A stretch of DNA of 10,854 nt from the NCBI GenBank assembly GCA_937923365.1, contig CALAIJ010000087.1, positions 1 to 10,854 on the forward strand. Reading direction: 5' to 3'. Both the position numbers and the translations under genes were made by a program. The notes beneath the pieces are model-generated. The model did no database searches. It worked only from the letters and a program-made list of their open reading frames with translations, and was not told where the DNA came from. The stretch's first letter is position 1. The number at the start of each line of letters is the position of its first letter. Below are positions 1 to 8,402 of this stretch, piece by piece. This DNA comes from an uncultured Sulfitobacter sp. Its GTDB lineage: Bacteria > Pseudomonadota > Alphaproteobacteria > Rhodobacterales > Rhodobacteraceae.

Positions 1-1238
1 CCGATCATATGGGCGCCCAACAGCTCCCCTGTCTTGGCGTCAAAGATGGTCTTGATCATGCCGTTCTCTTCACCCAGCGCGATGGCCTTGCCGTTGCCAA
101 TAAACGGGAAGCGCCCGACCTTGATGTCAAAGCCCAGCTCCTTGGCCTTCGCCTCCGTGTAGCCGACGGATGCGACCTGCGGATGGCAATAGGTGCAGCC
201 CGCGATGCTTTCGGGTTTCACGGGATGGGCGTGTTTGCCTGCAATCAGATCGGCGACCATGACGCCTTCGTGGCTGGCCTTGTGCGCCAGCCAAGGCGCA
301 CCTGCAATATCACCGATGGCATAAAGCCCGTCGATGCCCGTGCGGCAGTATTCATCCGTGACCACGTGGGTGCGGTCGATCTTGACGCCCAAATCCTCAA
401 GCCCGAGGTTTTCCACATTACCAACGATCCCTACCGCGCTGATAACCGTATCAAAATCGTGTTTTTCCACAGCGCCGCCGACCTCGATGTGAGCGGTGAC
501 TTTACCCTTGGCACGGTCCAGTTTCTTGACCATGGCCTTTTGCATGATCTTCATGCCCTGCTTCTCGAACGCCTTCTTGGCAAAGGCGGAAATCTCCGCG
601 TCCTCGACAGGCAGCACGCGGTCCATCACCTCGACCACCGTGGTATCGGCCCCCAGCGTGTTGTAGAAACTGGCAAATTCGATCCCGATCGCGCCAGAGC
701 CGATGACCAGCAGTTTTTTTGGCATATGGGGCGGCTGCAACGCGTGTTTGTAGGTCCAGACGCAATCGCCGTCCGCCTCCAGCCCTGGCAATTCACGGGC
801 GCGCGCGCCCGTGGCCAGTACGATGTTCTTGGCGGTCAGCTCTTCGGTCGTTTTGTCGGTCTTGACGCTGACCTTGCCTTTGGCAGGCAGTGTCGCGGCC
901 CCCATGAACACGGTGATCTTGTTCTTTTTCATCAAGTGACCGATGCCACCTGACAGTTGCCCCGCCACTTTGCGAGAGCGTTTGACGACAGCATCCAGAT
1001 CATAGCTGATGCCCTCCGCCTTGAGGCCGAATTCCTTGGCGCGGTGCATCAGATGGAACACTTCGGAGGATCGCAGCATTGCTTTGGTCGGGATACAGCC
1101 CCAGTTCAGGCAGATGCCGCCCAGATGCTCGCGCTCGACGATGGCGACTTTCATACCCAACTGTGCGCCCCGAATGGCGGCCACATAGCCCCCCGGCCCC
1201 GCGCCGATGACAATTAGATCAAAGGTTTGTGCAGCCAT
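1..1238 (-). CDS. lpd: Dihydrolipoyl dehydrogenase (E3), 3' end cut by window edge
   Basis: This is the FAD-dependent E3 subunit of 2-oxoacid dehydrogenase complexes; it reoxidises dihydrolipoamide on E2 and passes electrons to NAD+. The visible 412 residues (family length is about 465) read in order as a FAD-binding GAGPGG (12-17), the redox-active disulfide in GGICLNWGCIPTK (Cys43 and Cys48), a second Rossmann motif GSGAIG (180-185) for NAD, and the late FAD motif AIGD (307-310) followed by HKASHEG. The dimerisation domain starts near residue 350 and runs off the left edge, so the catalytic His-Glu pair expected in the C-terminal HPT region is not visible. The ATG is preceded by GGGAG at a suitable distance. 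Upstream lies a DUF924 gene rather than an E1 or E2 gene, so the window does not tell which complex it serves. Family identity is very secure. Confidence 0.97.
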   Translation of the reverse strand, partial: MAAQTFDLIVIGAGPGGYVAAIRGAQLGMKVAIVEREHLGGICLNWGCIPTKAMLRSSEVFHLMHRAKEFGLKAEGISYDLDAVVKRSRKVAGQLSGGIGHLMKKNKITVFMGAATLPAKGKVSVKTDKTTEELTAKNIVLATGARARELPGLEADGDCVWTYKHALQPPHMPKKLLVIGSGAIGIEFASFYNTLGADTTVVEVMDRVLPVEDAEISAFAKKAFEKQGMKIMQKAMVKKLDRAKGKVTAHIEVGGAVEKHDFDTVISAVGIVGNVENLGLEDLGVKIDRTHVVTDEYCRTGIDGLYAIGDIAGAPWLAHKASHEGVMVADLIAGKHAHPVKPESIAGCTYCHPQVASVGYTEAKAKELGFDIKVGRFPFIGNGKAIALGEENGMIKTIFDAKTGELLGAHMI

Positions 1239-1280
1239 GGTGATGCTCCCGTCTGTTTTGGAAAAATGGTTTAGCCCAAA

Positions 1281-1286
1281 ACTATA
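1281..1286 (-). promoter_or_regulatory. Possible -10 element upstream of lpd
   Basis: The 90-nt gap between the DUF924 stop and the lpd start contains TATAGT on the minus strand, one mismatch from TATAAT, about 42 nt before the lpd ATG. No good -35 hexamer sits 16-18 nt upstream; the best is TCGTAA. The gap is AT-richer than its surroundings and holds no clear terminator hairpin. A separate lpd promoter is an inference. Confidence 0.25.
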
Positions 1287-1328
1287 GAGCAGCCCACCAG
1301 ACTTACGAGCAGTTTTTTCGCATGGCTG

Positions 1329-1916
1329 TTATGCGGCCTGCGCGCCCTCTTGCAGGGCACGGACCGTACTGCCATAGCCGCCTGCCGCGACGTAGGCGGT
1401 TTCCACCGCTGTGCTTTCGCGCGCCAGCACATCATTGCGGTAGGGAAAACGGCCAAACTGGCGGATCACATCGCGGTGCGCGCGGGCGTGTAGCAGGCTG
1501 CTTTCGCGCCCTTCTGGCATCCGCTCGCAGATCAGCCGCACACAGCGGTCCTGATCGCACAGGTTTTCCGAATGCATCAAAGGCAGGTAAAAGAACTGAC
1601 GCGCAGGTTCGTCGATGGCCATGTCCCAGCCTTTTTCAATGGCGGATTTGGCCACGGCAAGGGCGGCGCGGTCACTGGCAAAGGCCTGCCCCGTGCCGCG
1701 GAACATGTTACGCGGGAACTGGTCCGTCAGGATCAGATAGGCCAGCGCGCCCGAAGGGTATGTCATCCAGAGGGAGAACTGGCCATCACAGGCGGCCTGC
1801 CACGCGGTCAGGAACTTTTCGCGGATGTCCGCATCCAATGCGTCCTCCACAGCGTACCAGCCTTTGGGGCCAACATCGTCCAGCCAGAACTTCAGGATCT
1901 CATCGGGGCCTACCAT
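1329..1916 (-). CDS. DUF924 family protein
   Basis: A 195-residue protein that matches the DUF924 family across its whole length; the biochemical function of the family is not established. The hallmark blocks are all present: LTDQFPRNMFRGT (63-75), FFYLPLMHSE (108-117), and HRDVIRQFGRFPYRN (147-161) followed by DVLARESTAVE. The sequence looks alpha-helical, lacks a signal peptide or membrane segment, and is probably cytosolic. Four cysteines (43, 120, 125, 130) are visible without an obvious metal-site spacing. The ATG start is supported by GGAGAG about 5 nt upstream. It lies between an MFS gene (124 nt away) and lpd (90 nt away), all on the minus strand. Family assignment is firm; role unknown. 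Confidence 0.92.
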   Translation of the reverse strand: MVGPDEILKFWLDDVGPKGWYAVEDALDADIREKFLTAWQAACDGQFSLWMTYPSGALAYLILTDQFPRNMFRGTGQAFASDRAALAVAKSAIEKGWDMAIDEPARQFFYLPLMHSENLCDQDRCVRLICERMPEGRESSLLHARAHRDVIRQFGRFPYRNDVLARESTAVETAYVAAGGYGSTVRALQEGAQAA

Positions 1917-1954
1917 GGTGCTCTCCGTACCTTACGTCTTCATGCTCAGATCAC

Positions 1955-1982
1955 ATGTTAAGACGATATTAACAGTTACCAA
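1955..1982 (-). promoter_or_regulatory. Candidate promoter for the DUF924 gene
   Basis: The 124-nt gap between the MFS stop and the DUF924 start is clearly AT-richer than its flanks. On the minus strand it holds TTGGTA (1977-1982), a 16-nt spacer and TAACAT (1955-1960), which could serve as -35 and -10 about 40 nt before the ATG. A second TTGATA (1999-2004 region) lies upstream. Matches are moderate, so this is a candidate only. I see no rho-independent terminator for the MFS gene in the gap. Confidence 0.3.
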
Positions 1983-2040
1983 AACTCACTATTTGTATCA
2001 AAACCGACATAACTACGGCGATTTCAGGACGTTAGCGCTC

Positions 2041-3300
2041 TCATTCTTCTGTTTCGCCTTCCAGATCAGTCTCGATGGCGTATTCCTGCGCATATTCAAC
2101 GGCCATCGACGTGGCGGATGGCGAGATGGCGATGTACTCGCCCGTCTCATCCACAGGAACGGCTGCACGCTGGGTCGCACGGTAGCCCGCATAAAGCGCC
2201 AGCATCGCAAAAAGGATCGAAGTGAACAGGTAAAAGCCCGGAGGGCCCAGCGTTGTGCCCATCAGCCAACCCGTGATCACCGGCCCCGCAATCGCGCCCA
2301 GCCCGTTGATGAAGACCATACCGCCAGAGGCCGCGGCCATGTCCTCATGCTCCAGATAGTCGTTCGTGTGCGCGATCAGCAGGGAATAAAGCGGGTTCGA
2401 CATGCCGCCCATCACAAAGGCAGAGACCAGCAAAACCGAATAGCTTTGCCCCAGGAACATCGCCAACAAAGAGCCGCCCAATCCAATGAGCGAGACGATC
2501 ACGATCAATGTACGTCGGTCCATCCGGTCCGAAATCCAGCCAATCGGGTATTGCAGCACCACCGCGCCCACAAAGAATGTCGCCACATAAAGTGAGATTT
2601 GCGCGACGCTCAGCCCTGCCTCGGCGCCGTAGACCGACGACATGCCGAACTGCGCCGCAAAGATGCCACCCAGCAGGAACATGCCCACCGCGCCGAGGGG
2701 CGAGAAGTTCACCAGCTCGCGCAGGGACATCGGTTTGGTCGTGTCAAAGGCGGGCGTCGGGCTGATCGACAGCAAAATGGGCGTGATGGCGATGCTGACC
2801 AGAACGCTCGGGATCACGAACAATACAAAGCCCGACGGGTCCGCAGCCAACATCAAGACCTGCGCCAGCACGATGCCCAGCGTCTGCACGATCATGTAAA
2901 GCGACAGCGCCTGACCACGGTTGGAGTTGTCGGCCGCGTTGTTCAGCCAGCTTTCCGCTGTCACGTAAACGGCCGAGAAACAAAAGCCGATCAGCACGCG
3001 CCCCAGCGACCAGACCAGCACGTTGGGAAACGTCGGATAGAGGATCATCACCGCCGAGATCATCGAGGCCAATGCCGCGAACACCCGCACGTGGCCCACC
3101 CGCCGAATCATCCCCGGTGCCATGCGCGAGCCGCCCAGAAAGCCCACGAAATAGCACGACATCACAATCGACATCTCGAAGGTCGAGAAATTCTCGATCG
3201 CGCCGCGGATACCCAACAACGTCGACTGCATGCCGTTGCCCACCATCAGCAGGCCCATACCCAGCAGCAATGCCCAGGCGCTTGAGAAGACTTGTACCAT
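2041..3300 (-). CDS. MFS transporter, YcaD-like
   Basis: A 419-residue inner-membrane permease of the major facilitator superfamily with about twelve hydrophobic segments. It resembles the YcaD-type branch: an acidic-basic block ESWLNNAADNSNRGQ (116-130) after the fourth segment corresponds to the ESAL...NRG region of that group, and YPIGWISDRMDRR (251-263) is the MFS motif-A copy in the second half. A polar, acidic tail of about 40 residues (from near 380, ending in ETEE) extends into the cytoplasm. Substrate cannot be inferred. I chose the ATG at 3300 because the first helix begins almost at once, as in relatives, and GGGA lies upstream; an in-frame ATG at 3339 would add 13 polar residues and is the alternative. 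It follows queA by 86 nt with no strong terminator between, so co-transcription is possible. Confidence 0.88.
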   Translation of the reverse strand: MVQVFSSAWALLLGMGLLMVGNGMQSTLLGIRGAIENFSTFEMSIVMSCYFVGFLGGSRMAPGMIRRVGHVRVFAALASMISAVMILYPTFPNVLVWSLGRVLIGFCFSAVYVTAESWLNNAADNSNRGQALSLYMIVQTLGIVLAQVLMLAADPSGFVLFVIPSVLVSIAITPILLSISPTPAFDTTKPMSLRELVNFSPLGAVGMFLLGGIFAAQFGMSSVYGAEAGLSVAQISLYVATFFVGAVVLQYPIGWISDRMDRRTLIVIVSLIGLGGSLLAMFLGQSYSVLLVSAFVMGGMSNPLYSLLIAHTNDYLEHEDMAAASGGMVFINGLGAIAGPVITGWLMGTTLGPPGFYLFTSILFAMLALYAGYRATQRAAVPVDETGEYIAISPSATSMAVEYAQEYAIETDLEGETEE

Positions 3301-3386
3301 TTTGCCGTTCCCGTATCCGATTTTACCCAGCCTATGCATCTGCCATCCCGCAGCGTCAGGGCCACGCGCGACAAAGAATGCCGCTT

Positions 3387-4439
3387 TTAGCGCGGCGGCA
3401 GCAAAAGCGACGCATCTCCGTAAGAGAAGAACCGATATTCCTCTGCGACGGCATGGGAATAGATACGCTCAATTCCCTTTTGACCCATTAAGGCCGAGAC
3501 CAGCATCATCAGCGTCGATTTTGGCAGGTGGAAGTTGGTCATCAGGGCGTCGGTCACCTGAAACGCGAATCCCGGTGTGATGAAGATGTCCGTATCCCCT
3601 TCCCAAGCGGTGATCTGGCCGCTGCGGGCTGCCGTCTCGATCAGACGCAGGGCAGTGGTGCCTACGGGGATCACGCGGTGGCCCGCCGCCTTGGTGGCCG
3701 CGATCTCGGTCGCGGCCTGCGGGCTGACCTGCCCCCATTCGGCGTGCATCTTGTGATCGGAAATGTCGTCCACCTTGACGGGCAGGAACGTGCCCGCGCC
3801 CACATGCAGCGTTACATAAGTGAAGCGCACCCCTTTGGCGGCCAAAGCGGCAAGTAGGGCATCGTCAAAGTGCAAGGAGGCCGTAGGCGCTGCAACTGCG
3901 CCACTGTGGCGGGCAAAGACGGTTTGGTAGTCGTCCATGTCCTGCGCATCCGCCGCACGTTTGGCCGCAATATAGGGCGGCAAGGGCATCGCACCGGCCG
4001 CGTTTAACGCCGCATCAAAATCGTCGCCCGTGCAGTTAAAGGCCAGCACGCCCTGCCCGTCTTCAACCGCTTCAAGTGTGGCACGTAAATCACTGGAAAA
4101 GAGGACTTCTTCGCCAACCTTCAGCTTGCGCAAGGGTTTGATCAGGGCCCGCCACGCGCCATCGTCCAGCGGGGTCAGAAGGGTCGCTTCGATCTTTGCC
4201 ACCACGCGGCCTTGCGCGCTGTCGCGAAAGCGCTGGCCCGTCAGGCGCGCAGGGATCACGCGGGTATTATTCAATACCAGACGGTCGCCGGGGCGCAGCC
4301 AGTCCACCAGATCATGCACATGGGCGTCGTGCAGCGCGCAGCCGTCGGCCACCAGCAAACGCGCAGCCGTGCGCGGCACCGCAGGCCGTGTGGCGATCAG
4401 GTGTTCGGGCAGATCAAAATCAAAATCAGATAGCTTCAT
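3387..4439 (-). CDS. queA: S-adenosylmethionine:tRNA ribosyltransferase-isomerase QueA
   Basis: QueA transfers and isomerises the ribose of S-adenosylmethionine onto preQ1 at the wobble position of GUN-anticodon tRNAs, forming epoxyqueuosine, the penultimate step of queuosine synthesis. The 350-residue product has the normal family length and carries its conserved blocks: [12 protein letters not shown] (55-66), MPLPPYI (151-157), [11 protein letters not shown] (181-191), TLHVGAGTF (210-218), VGTTALR (259-265), NFHLPKSTL (302-310) and YRFFSYGDA (335-343). In the usual PTAGLHF block Gly is replaced by Ser here. I chose the ATG at 4439, giving the family-typical [12 protein letters not shown] start; a longer reading from a TTG at 4475 would overlap the upstream gene. 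It starts 10 nt after the AsmA-like stop codon, so the two are probably cotranscribed. No other queuosine gene is in the window. Confidence 0.97.
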   Translation of the reverse strand: MKLSDFDFDLPEHLIATRPAVPRTAARLLVADGCALHDAHVHDLVDWLRPGDRLVLNNTRVIPARLTGQRFRDSAQGRVVAKIEATLLTPLDDGAWRALIKPLRKLKVGEEVLFSSDLRATLEAVEDGQGVLAFNCTGDDFDAALNAAGAMPLPPYIAAKRAADAQDMDDYQTVFARHSGAVAAPTASLHFDDALLAALAAKGVRFTYVTLHVGAGTFLPVKVDDISDHKMHAEWGQVSPQAATEIAATKAAGHRVIPVGTTALRLIETAARSGQITAWEGDTDIFITPGFAFQVTDALMTNFHLPKSTLMMLVSALMGQKGIERIYSHAVAEEYRFFSYGDASLLLPPR

Positions 4440-4449
4440 GCGCCGCCGC

Positions 4450-7400
4450 CTATCGCCCCTCGTATTGCTCTTCAACCTCTTTTGCGGGTGTGGGGGCCGC
4501 GTCCGGCAAAGTGCTGCTTGCCACGCCGTCCACCACAGGGACTTCCGGCGCGGGTTTGCGGAAAATCTCGCGGAACATGCCCGGTGCCAGCGCAGACAGT
4601 GGGTTGACCGAGACCTTTGGTTTGGCCGCAGGCCCGTTCAGGGTGTAGTTGAACCCGATCAGGCCTTCGCCTTTGCGGGTCAGCACCGACCCGATGCCAT
4701 TCAGAAGATAGACAGGCGTGATCACGCCCTGCATGTCGATATTACCGTCAGCAAGCGCATAAATCCCGTCCATCGAGATGCCCATAGAGGCCCCCACAGC
4801 GCTGCCTTTGGTCAAGGTCACGCAGTTGGGTGTCATGCGGAAATCGCCCTCCACCTCTTCGAAATAGATGCCGTCGCCGTTCAGTTCATTGACCAAGCCC
4901 ACCACAGAGACCGCGTTCAGCAAGGCCGCAATGCCCGGTGCATCCTTGACCCGCACGCCCGTTGCCTTGAGCCGCCCGTCAAAAGCGCCACCAGAGCCCA
5001 CAGGCAGCAGCGTCAGCGACAGATTACCGCCCACGATCTGCTTGAGCAGCCCTGCAGAGCGCAGCACACCGCCCGCGTCTTGGGATGTCAGCCGCACCGC
5101 ACTGCGCCCGTTCTGCGGCACCACGCGCCCCTCGACGCGCGCGCCCCCGTTTAGTGCCGCGACAAAGCTGCCATCCAGCCCCTTTGCCGTGCCAAAACGC
5201 CCCGACAGCCCCACAAGCGAGATCGTATCGGTGATTTGCAGGCGGTCCAGATTGACCTCCATCGGCGGGCCGGGCGGGCCTGATGCGGCCCCTTCGCTGC
5301 CACCGCCACCGCCTGATCCGAACTCCGCACGGCGCAGATCAAGCGAGCCTCCGCGCAGCACCACTTTGAGCGCACGGCCCGTGCCCTGGCCAATCAGGTC
5401 CACAGGGATGTCCAGCCAGTTGCCAACCCGCAAACGGTCAAAGCGCAAGCGCTGCAACGCGCCTTTGTCGGTCAGGGTCACACCGCCCTCGGCAGACAGC
5501 CCCGGACCCGAGACGGCAAGTTTGTCCACTTTGGGCACGCCGCCCAACTGGCCCGCAATTTCCAGACTGCCAGAAGCGCCCGCAGGTTTTGACCAGCCCA
5601 CCTGCGGCACCGACAGCCGCAATCCGCGCAAGTCAGAGCTGAGCGCAAATGCAGGCGCCGCCCCACGGGCAAAATCCAGTGCCAGTTCTGCCGTGCCTGC
5701 CCCGCGCACCATGCCTTTGGGCAGCGCAATGCCGAAGGTATCCAATGCCTTTTGGTCAAGCGCCACCGTGCCGCGCAAGGTGCTTTTGTCTGATCCACGC
5801 CCGATAGGTTGTCGCCAAAGCGCCTGCACCGCAACCCCGTCCACACGCCCCGGCCCCTTGATGCTGACACCTTTGTTGTCCACCGTCAGTGCCAGCCGTT
5901 CGGCGCGCAGGCTGCGTCCCTTGACCAGCGTGTCACTGCGCAGGTCCAGCAGCGTGCCGGCAAAGTGATAGTCCACATCCGCCGTGCTGCCGCCGCGCTT
6001 GAGGGGCACCGCAAGGGTACCGTTCAGAACCGCCTGCCCGTCCGCCAGCGTGATCGGCAGGCCCACGCGGTCCATCACCCGCAAGGGCTGTTGATTGATC
6101 AAGGACAACGCCGCCGTCACCGAAGACCGCGTCTTGAGGCGCACAATCGAAGGGGTTCCGCCTTTGACCCGCACGTCAGGGATGATGAAGGAAGAGCCGC
6201 CCACAGCCACCGGTCCCCCCTGCGCCGCTTTGACAACGCCATCGTCCAGCGCAATCACTAGGCGGTCGTCGGTCAGGCTGAAATGCCCACGCCCGTCTGA
6301 CACCGGCGGCATGGAGCGCAGGAAACGGACGGTTGCATCGGCATAGTCGAACGCCACATAGGTGCGCGGGGCGCTATCCGGCGCACGACGCAGAACCACG
6401 TCGATGTTGTGCATCTGCGCTTGCAGAAGGTTGGCCTTGAGCCATTTTCGCGTGCGCAGCTTGATCCCTTCAGGCCAGAGTTCAAGCAGGCGTTCCGGTG
6501 CGATCCTGTCCATGCGGCCATCAAGGGCCACGCGCCAGCCGCCCGCATCTGCCTGCAAGTCGCCGTTGACCAGCAAAGTGCCCCCCTGGTCGGAAATCTG
6601 CAGCCGTCCCACTTTGACTCGAAACGGATTGAGGCTGAGCTGGAAATCAACATCCGCCTCGTCCAGAGCAACGGCCTGCGGGTAAAGGTCCTGAGGATTG
6701 GCCCGCAGATCGCGCAGGGCAAATTGCCCCACCAGATTGGAAAACGCGCCGCCCTCGCCCACGCCTTGCAGGCTGGCGGTGCCGCTGGCCAGACCGCTCA
6801 CCCATTGGCTTTGCACCGAGAGTTCGTCAAAGCGGATCAATTGCTGCGCGGGATCATAGCTGAAGTAACTGCGCGCACCCTCGAACGGGATGGCTTGGGT
6901 GGCAGCATTGGGCTGCACCACGCCCGCACCAATCTGCAGGGTCGCGTTGATCGGCTCAAACCCGCCGCTTGCATTCAATCCACTGCGCACAGCGCCCGAG
7001 ATGGGGGCGCGCAGCACACCAAGCCATGCAAAAGCGGGGCTTTGCGCGGCCACATCCTGCGCGTCCACACCATCGATCTGCACGCCAAAGTCTGCGGCAG
7101 TCTCTCCGATCCGGCTGGCGTAATTGGCCGCCAAAGTCGCCACGTCGGTGCCCCCGCTGAGGACAGCAAGATCGGCGGCGATCGTCAGATCATCCCCGTC
7201 GCGCAGCAGCCGCATGCGCCCACCATCCACGGTCCATGCGCGGTTCACCCGCGCGTCCACATAGCGCAACGTAATGGCCCGCACGTCGATGCTGCGCAGC
7301 GCGCTGAGGCTGGGCGTTTGCAAGATGTCGTCCATTTGCCCGATAAGACCCGGCAGGTTTGCCGCCCGCCGCGCAGGCGCAGAGGCCGTAGTGCCCGCAC

Positions 7401-7845
7401 TGAGCGCAAAACCGCCCGCCCCGTCACGCCGCAACGTGGCAAAGATACCGGACAAGGCAACGTCGCTGGGCTGAACAACCCCTTCCAGCAAAGGCCGCAG
7501 GGCAAAAGCGGCTTTGAATTCGTTGAAATGCACAACCTCGGCGCCTGCGGCAGTGTCCACGGTCACATCGCGCAGCCTGACACGCGGCGTCCAGCCTTCG
7601 TCGACGACAAAGACCATCTCGCCAAAGCGGACCTTGGCTTGCGGCAGCTCCAGTGCGATGCGCGCCTCGATCCGGTCGCGCAGCCAATCGGGCGCGGTCA
7701 CGGGTTTGCCGCGCATATAGAGCGTGCCAAAGACCGCAACAAAGACCAGCACAACAACCAGCACGCCCAAAAAGGTGACCAGACGCCGCATCATTCCCAG
7801 CAGGATGCTTGGACGTTTCGGCAATTCTGGTGCGTCTTGGCTCAT
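4450..7845 (-). CDS. AsmA-like (YhdP/DUF3971-type) envelope protein
   Basis: A 1131-residue protein with a short cytoplasmic N-terminus, one transmembrane helix (about residues 20-44, very rich in Val and Leu) and a long periplasmic region of beta-strand-like repeats, the architecture of AsmA/TamB/YhdP proteins. Members of this superfamily are implicated in lipid transport or homeostasis between inner and outer membranes; that role is inferred here. The C-terminal part is the most recognisable: [37 protein letters not shown] and [16 protein letters not shown] are typical of the AsmA-like C-terminal region in alphaproteobacteria. A glycine/proline-rich stretch (842-861) interrupts the beta region. 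I chose the ATG at 7845 because GGAGAG sits just upstream; an in-frame TTG at 7884 would add 13 residues and lacks support. It heads a leftward cluster with queA 10 nt behind. Confidence 0.9.
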   Translation of the reverse strand: MSQDAPELPKRPSILLGMMRRLVTFLGVLVVVLVFVAVFGTLYMRGKPVTAPDWLRDRIEARIALELPQAKVRFGEMVFVVDEGWTPRVRLRDVTVDTAAGAEVVHFNEFKAAFALRPLLEGVVQPSDVALSGIFATLRRDGAGGFALSAGTTASAPARRAANLPGLIGQMDDILQTPSLSALRSIDVRAITLRYVDARVNRAWTVDGGRMRLLRDGDDLTIAADLAVLSGGTDVATLAANYASRIGETAADFGVQIDGVDAQDVAAQSPAFAWLGVLRAPISGAVRSGLNASGGFEPINATLQIGAGVVQPNAATQAIPFEGARSYFSYDPAQQLIRFDELSVQSQWVSGLASGTASLQGVGEGGAFSNLVGQFALRDLRANPQDLYPQAVALDEADVDFQLSLNPFRVKVGRLQISDQGGTLLVNGDLQADAGGWRVALDGRMDRIAPERLLELWPEGIKLRTRKWLKANLLQAQMHNIDVVLRRAPDSAPRTYVAFDYADATVRFLRSMPPVSDGRGHFSLTDDRLVIALDDGVVKAAQGGPVAVGGSSFIIPDVRVKGGTPSIVRLKTRSSVTAALSLINQQPLRVMDRVGLPITLADGQAVLNGTLAVPLKRGGSTADVDYHFAGTLLDLRSDTLVKGRSLRAERLALTVDNKGVSIKGPGRVDGVAVQALWRQPIGRGSDKSTLRGTVALDQKALDTFGIALPKGMVRGAGTAELALDFARGAAPAFALSSDLRGLRLSVPQVGWSKPAGASGSLEIAGQLGGVPKVDKLAVSGPGLSAEGGVTLTDKGALQRLRFDRLRVGNWLDIPVDLIGQGTGRALKVVLRGGSLDLRRAEFGSGGGGGSEGAASGPPGPPMEVNLDRLQITDTISLVGLSGRFGTAKGLDGSFVAALNGGARVEGRVVPQNGRSAVRLTSQDAGGVLRSAGLLKQIVGGNLSLTLLPVGSGGAFDGRLKATGVRVKDAPGIAALLNAVSVVGLVNELNGDGIYFEEVEGDFRMTPNCVTLTKGSAVGASMGISMDGIYALADGNIDMQGVITPVYLLNGIGSVLTRKGEGLIGFNYTLNGPAAKPKVSVNPLSALAPGMFREIFRKPAPEVPVVDGVASSTLPDAAPTPAKEVEEQYEGR

Positions 7846-7871
7846 GGCTCTCCGAAAAGGGCTTGGCGTTT

Positions 7872-7901
7872 TTGACTTTGCCAAACCAGCGCTAGTATGA
7901 C
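7872..7901 (+). promoter_or_regulatory. Candidate promoter for bcp
   Basis: TTGACT (7872-7877) lies 18 nt before TATGAC (7896-7901), about 40 nt upstream of the bcp ATG. TTGAC is the well-conserved -35 core in alphaproteobacterial housekeeping promoters, so this is the best promoter match in the window. The -10 is weaker, at 4 of 6 positions. It faces the leftward candidate, and the two -10 hexamers overlap. Confidence 0.42.
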
Positions 7902-7906
7902 AGCGC
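7889..7906. repeat. Short inverted repeat between divergent genes
   Basis: GCGCT (7889-7893) and AGCGC (7902-7906) form a perfect 5-bp inverted repeat around an 8-nt centre that contains both candidate -10 hexamers. The position would suit a regulator controlling both directions, but five base pairs of GC-rich sequence can easily arise by chance. Confidence 0.3.
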
Positions 7907-7922
7907 AGTAGATGCCTTCCAA
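7894..7922 (-). promoter_or_regulatory. Candidate promoter for the AsmA-like gene and queA
   Basis: On the minus strand TTGGAA (7917-7922) is followed after 17 nt by CATACT (7894-7899), a plausible -35/-10 pair about 50 nt before the AsmA-like ATG. It overlaps the rightward candidate promoter on the opposite strand. Spacing is ideal, but the hexamers match only 4 of 6 positions each. Confidence 0.33.
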
Positions 7923-7940
7923 GTGAATAGAAAGTGACCG

Positions 7941-8402
7941 ATGCTTGAAATCTCCCAGCCTGCCCCGAACTTTACCCTGCCCGTCACAGGTGGGGGCGAC
8001 GTCAGCCTAAGCGATCTGCGCGGTCAGGCGGTTGTGCTCTACTTCTATCCGCGCGACGACACGCCCGGCTGCACCAAGGAGGCCATCGGCTTTTCCGAGC
8101 ATCTGGCGCGCTTTGACGCCGCAGGGGCCCGCGTCTTTGGCATCAGCCGTGACACCATGGCCAAGCACGACAAGTTCACCGCCAAATACGATCTTAACGT
8201 GCCGTTGCTGACAGACGAAGATGGCGCGATGTGCGAAGCCTACGGCGTCTGGGTCGAGAAAAACATGTACGGCAAGAAAAGCATGGGGATAGAGCGCGCC
8301 ACCTATCTTATTGATAAGGATGGCAATATCGCGCAAATCTGGCGCAAGGTCAAAGTGCCCGGCCATGTAGAGGAAGTGCTGGACGCGGTGCAGGCCCTGT
8401 GA
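7941..8402 (+). CDS. bcp: Thioredoxin-dependent thiol peroxidase (BCP/PrxQ peroxiredoxin)
   Basis: A 153-residue cytosolic peroxiredoxin of the BCP/PrxQ group, which reduces hydrogen peroxide and organic hydroperoxides through a reactive cysteine. The thioredoxin-like fold opens with APNFTLP (8-14), then LYFYPRDDTPGCTKEA (33-48) holds the peroxidatic Cys44 in the Pro-Thr-x-x-Cys type site; later come FGISRD (66-71) and ATYLIDKDG. The resolving cysteine that many BCPs carry five residues after the peroxidatic one is Ile49 here. The only other cysteine is Cys98. The ATG is preceded by a weak purine stretch (GAAAGTGA). Length is normal for the family. It is transcribed divergently from the AsmA-like gene and its stop overlaps the next start, which implies translational coupling with the DUF455 gene. 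Confidence 0.95.
   Translation: MLEISQPAPNFTLPVTGGGDVSLSDLRGQAVVLYFYPRDDTPGCTKEAIGFSEHLARFDAAGARVFGISRDTMAKHDKFTAKYDLNVPLLTDEDGAMCEAYGVWVEKNMYGKKSMGIERATYLIDKDGNIAQIWRKVKVPGHVEEVLDAVQAL

Noticed and set aside
9..953. 314-codon plus-strand ORF opposite lpd
   Set aside because: It mirrors lpd, whose FAD, disulfide and NAD motifs are certain; the antisense product has no family signature.
3373..3400. GC-rich potential hairpin at the end of queA
   Set aside because: The stem is only about five pairs, overlaps the stop codon, and is not followed by a T-tract on the minus strand, so it is not a convincing terminator.
6409..7875. 488-codon plus-strand ORF opposite the AsmA-like gene
   Set aside because: It is antisense to a gene with clear family motifs, is rich in His/Arg/Gln as expected of a shadow frame in GC-rich DNA, and shows no recognisable domain.
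7846..7884. Longer AsmA-like start at TTG 7884
   Set aside because: No ribosome site supports it, whereas the ATG at 7845 has GGAGAG at the right distance.
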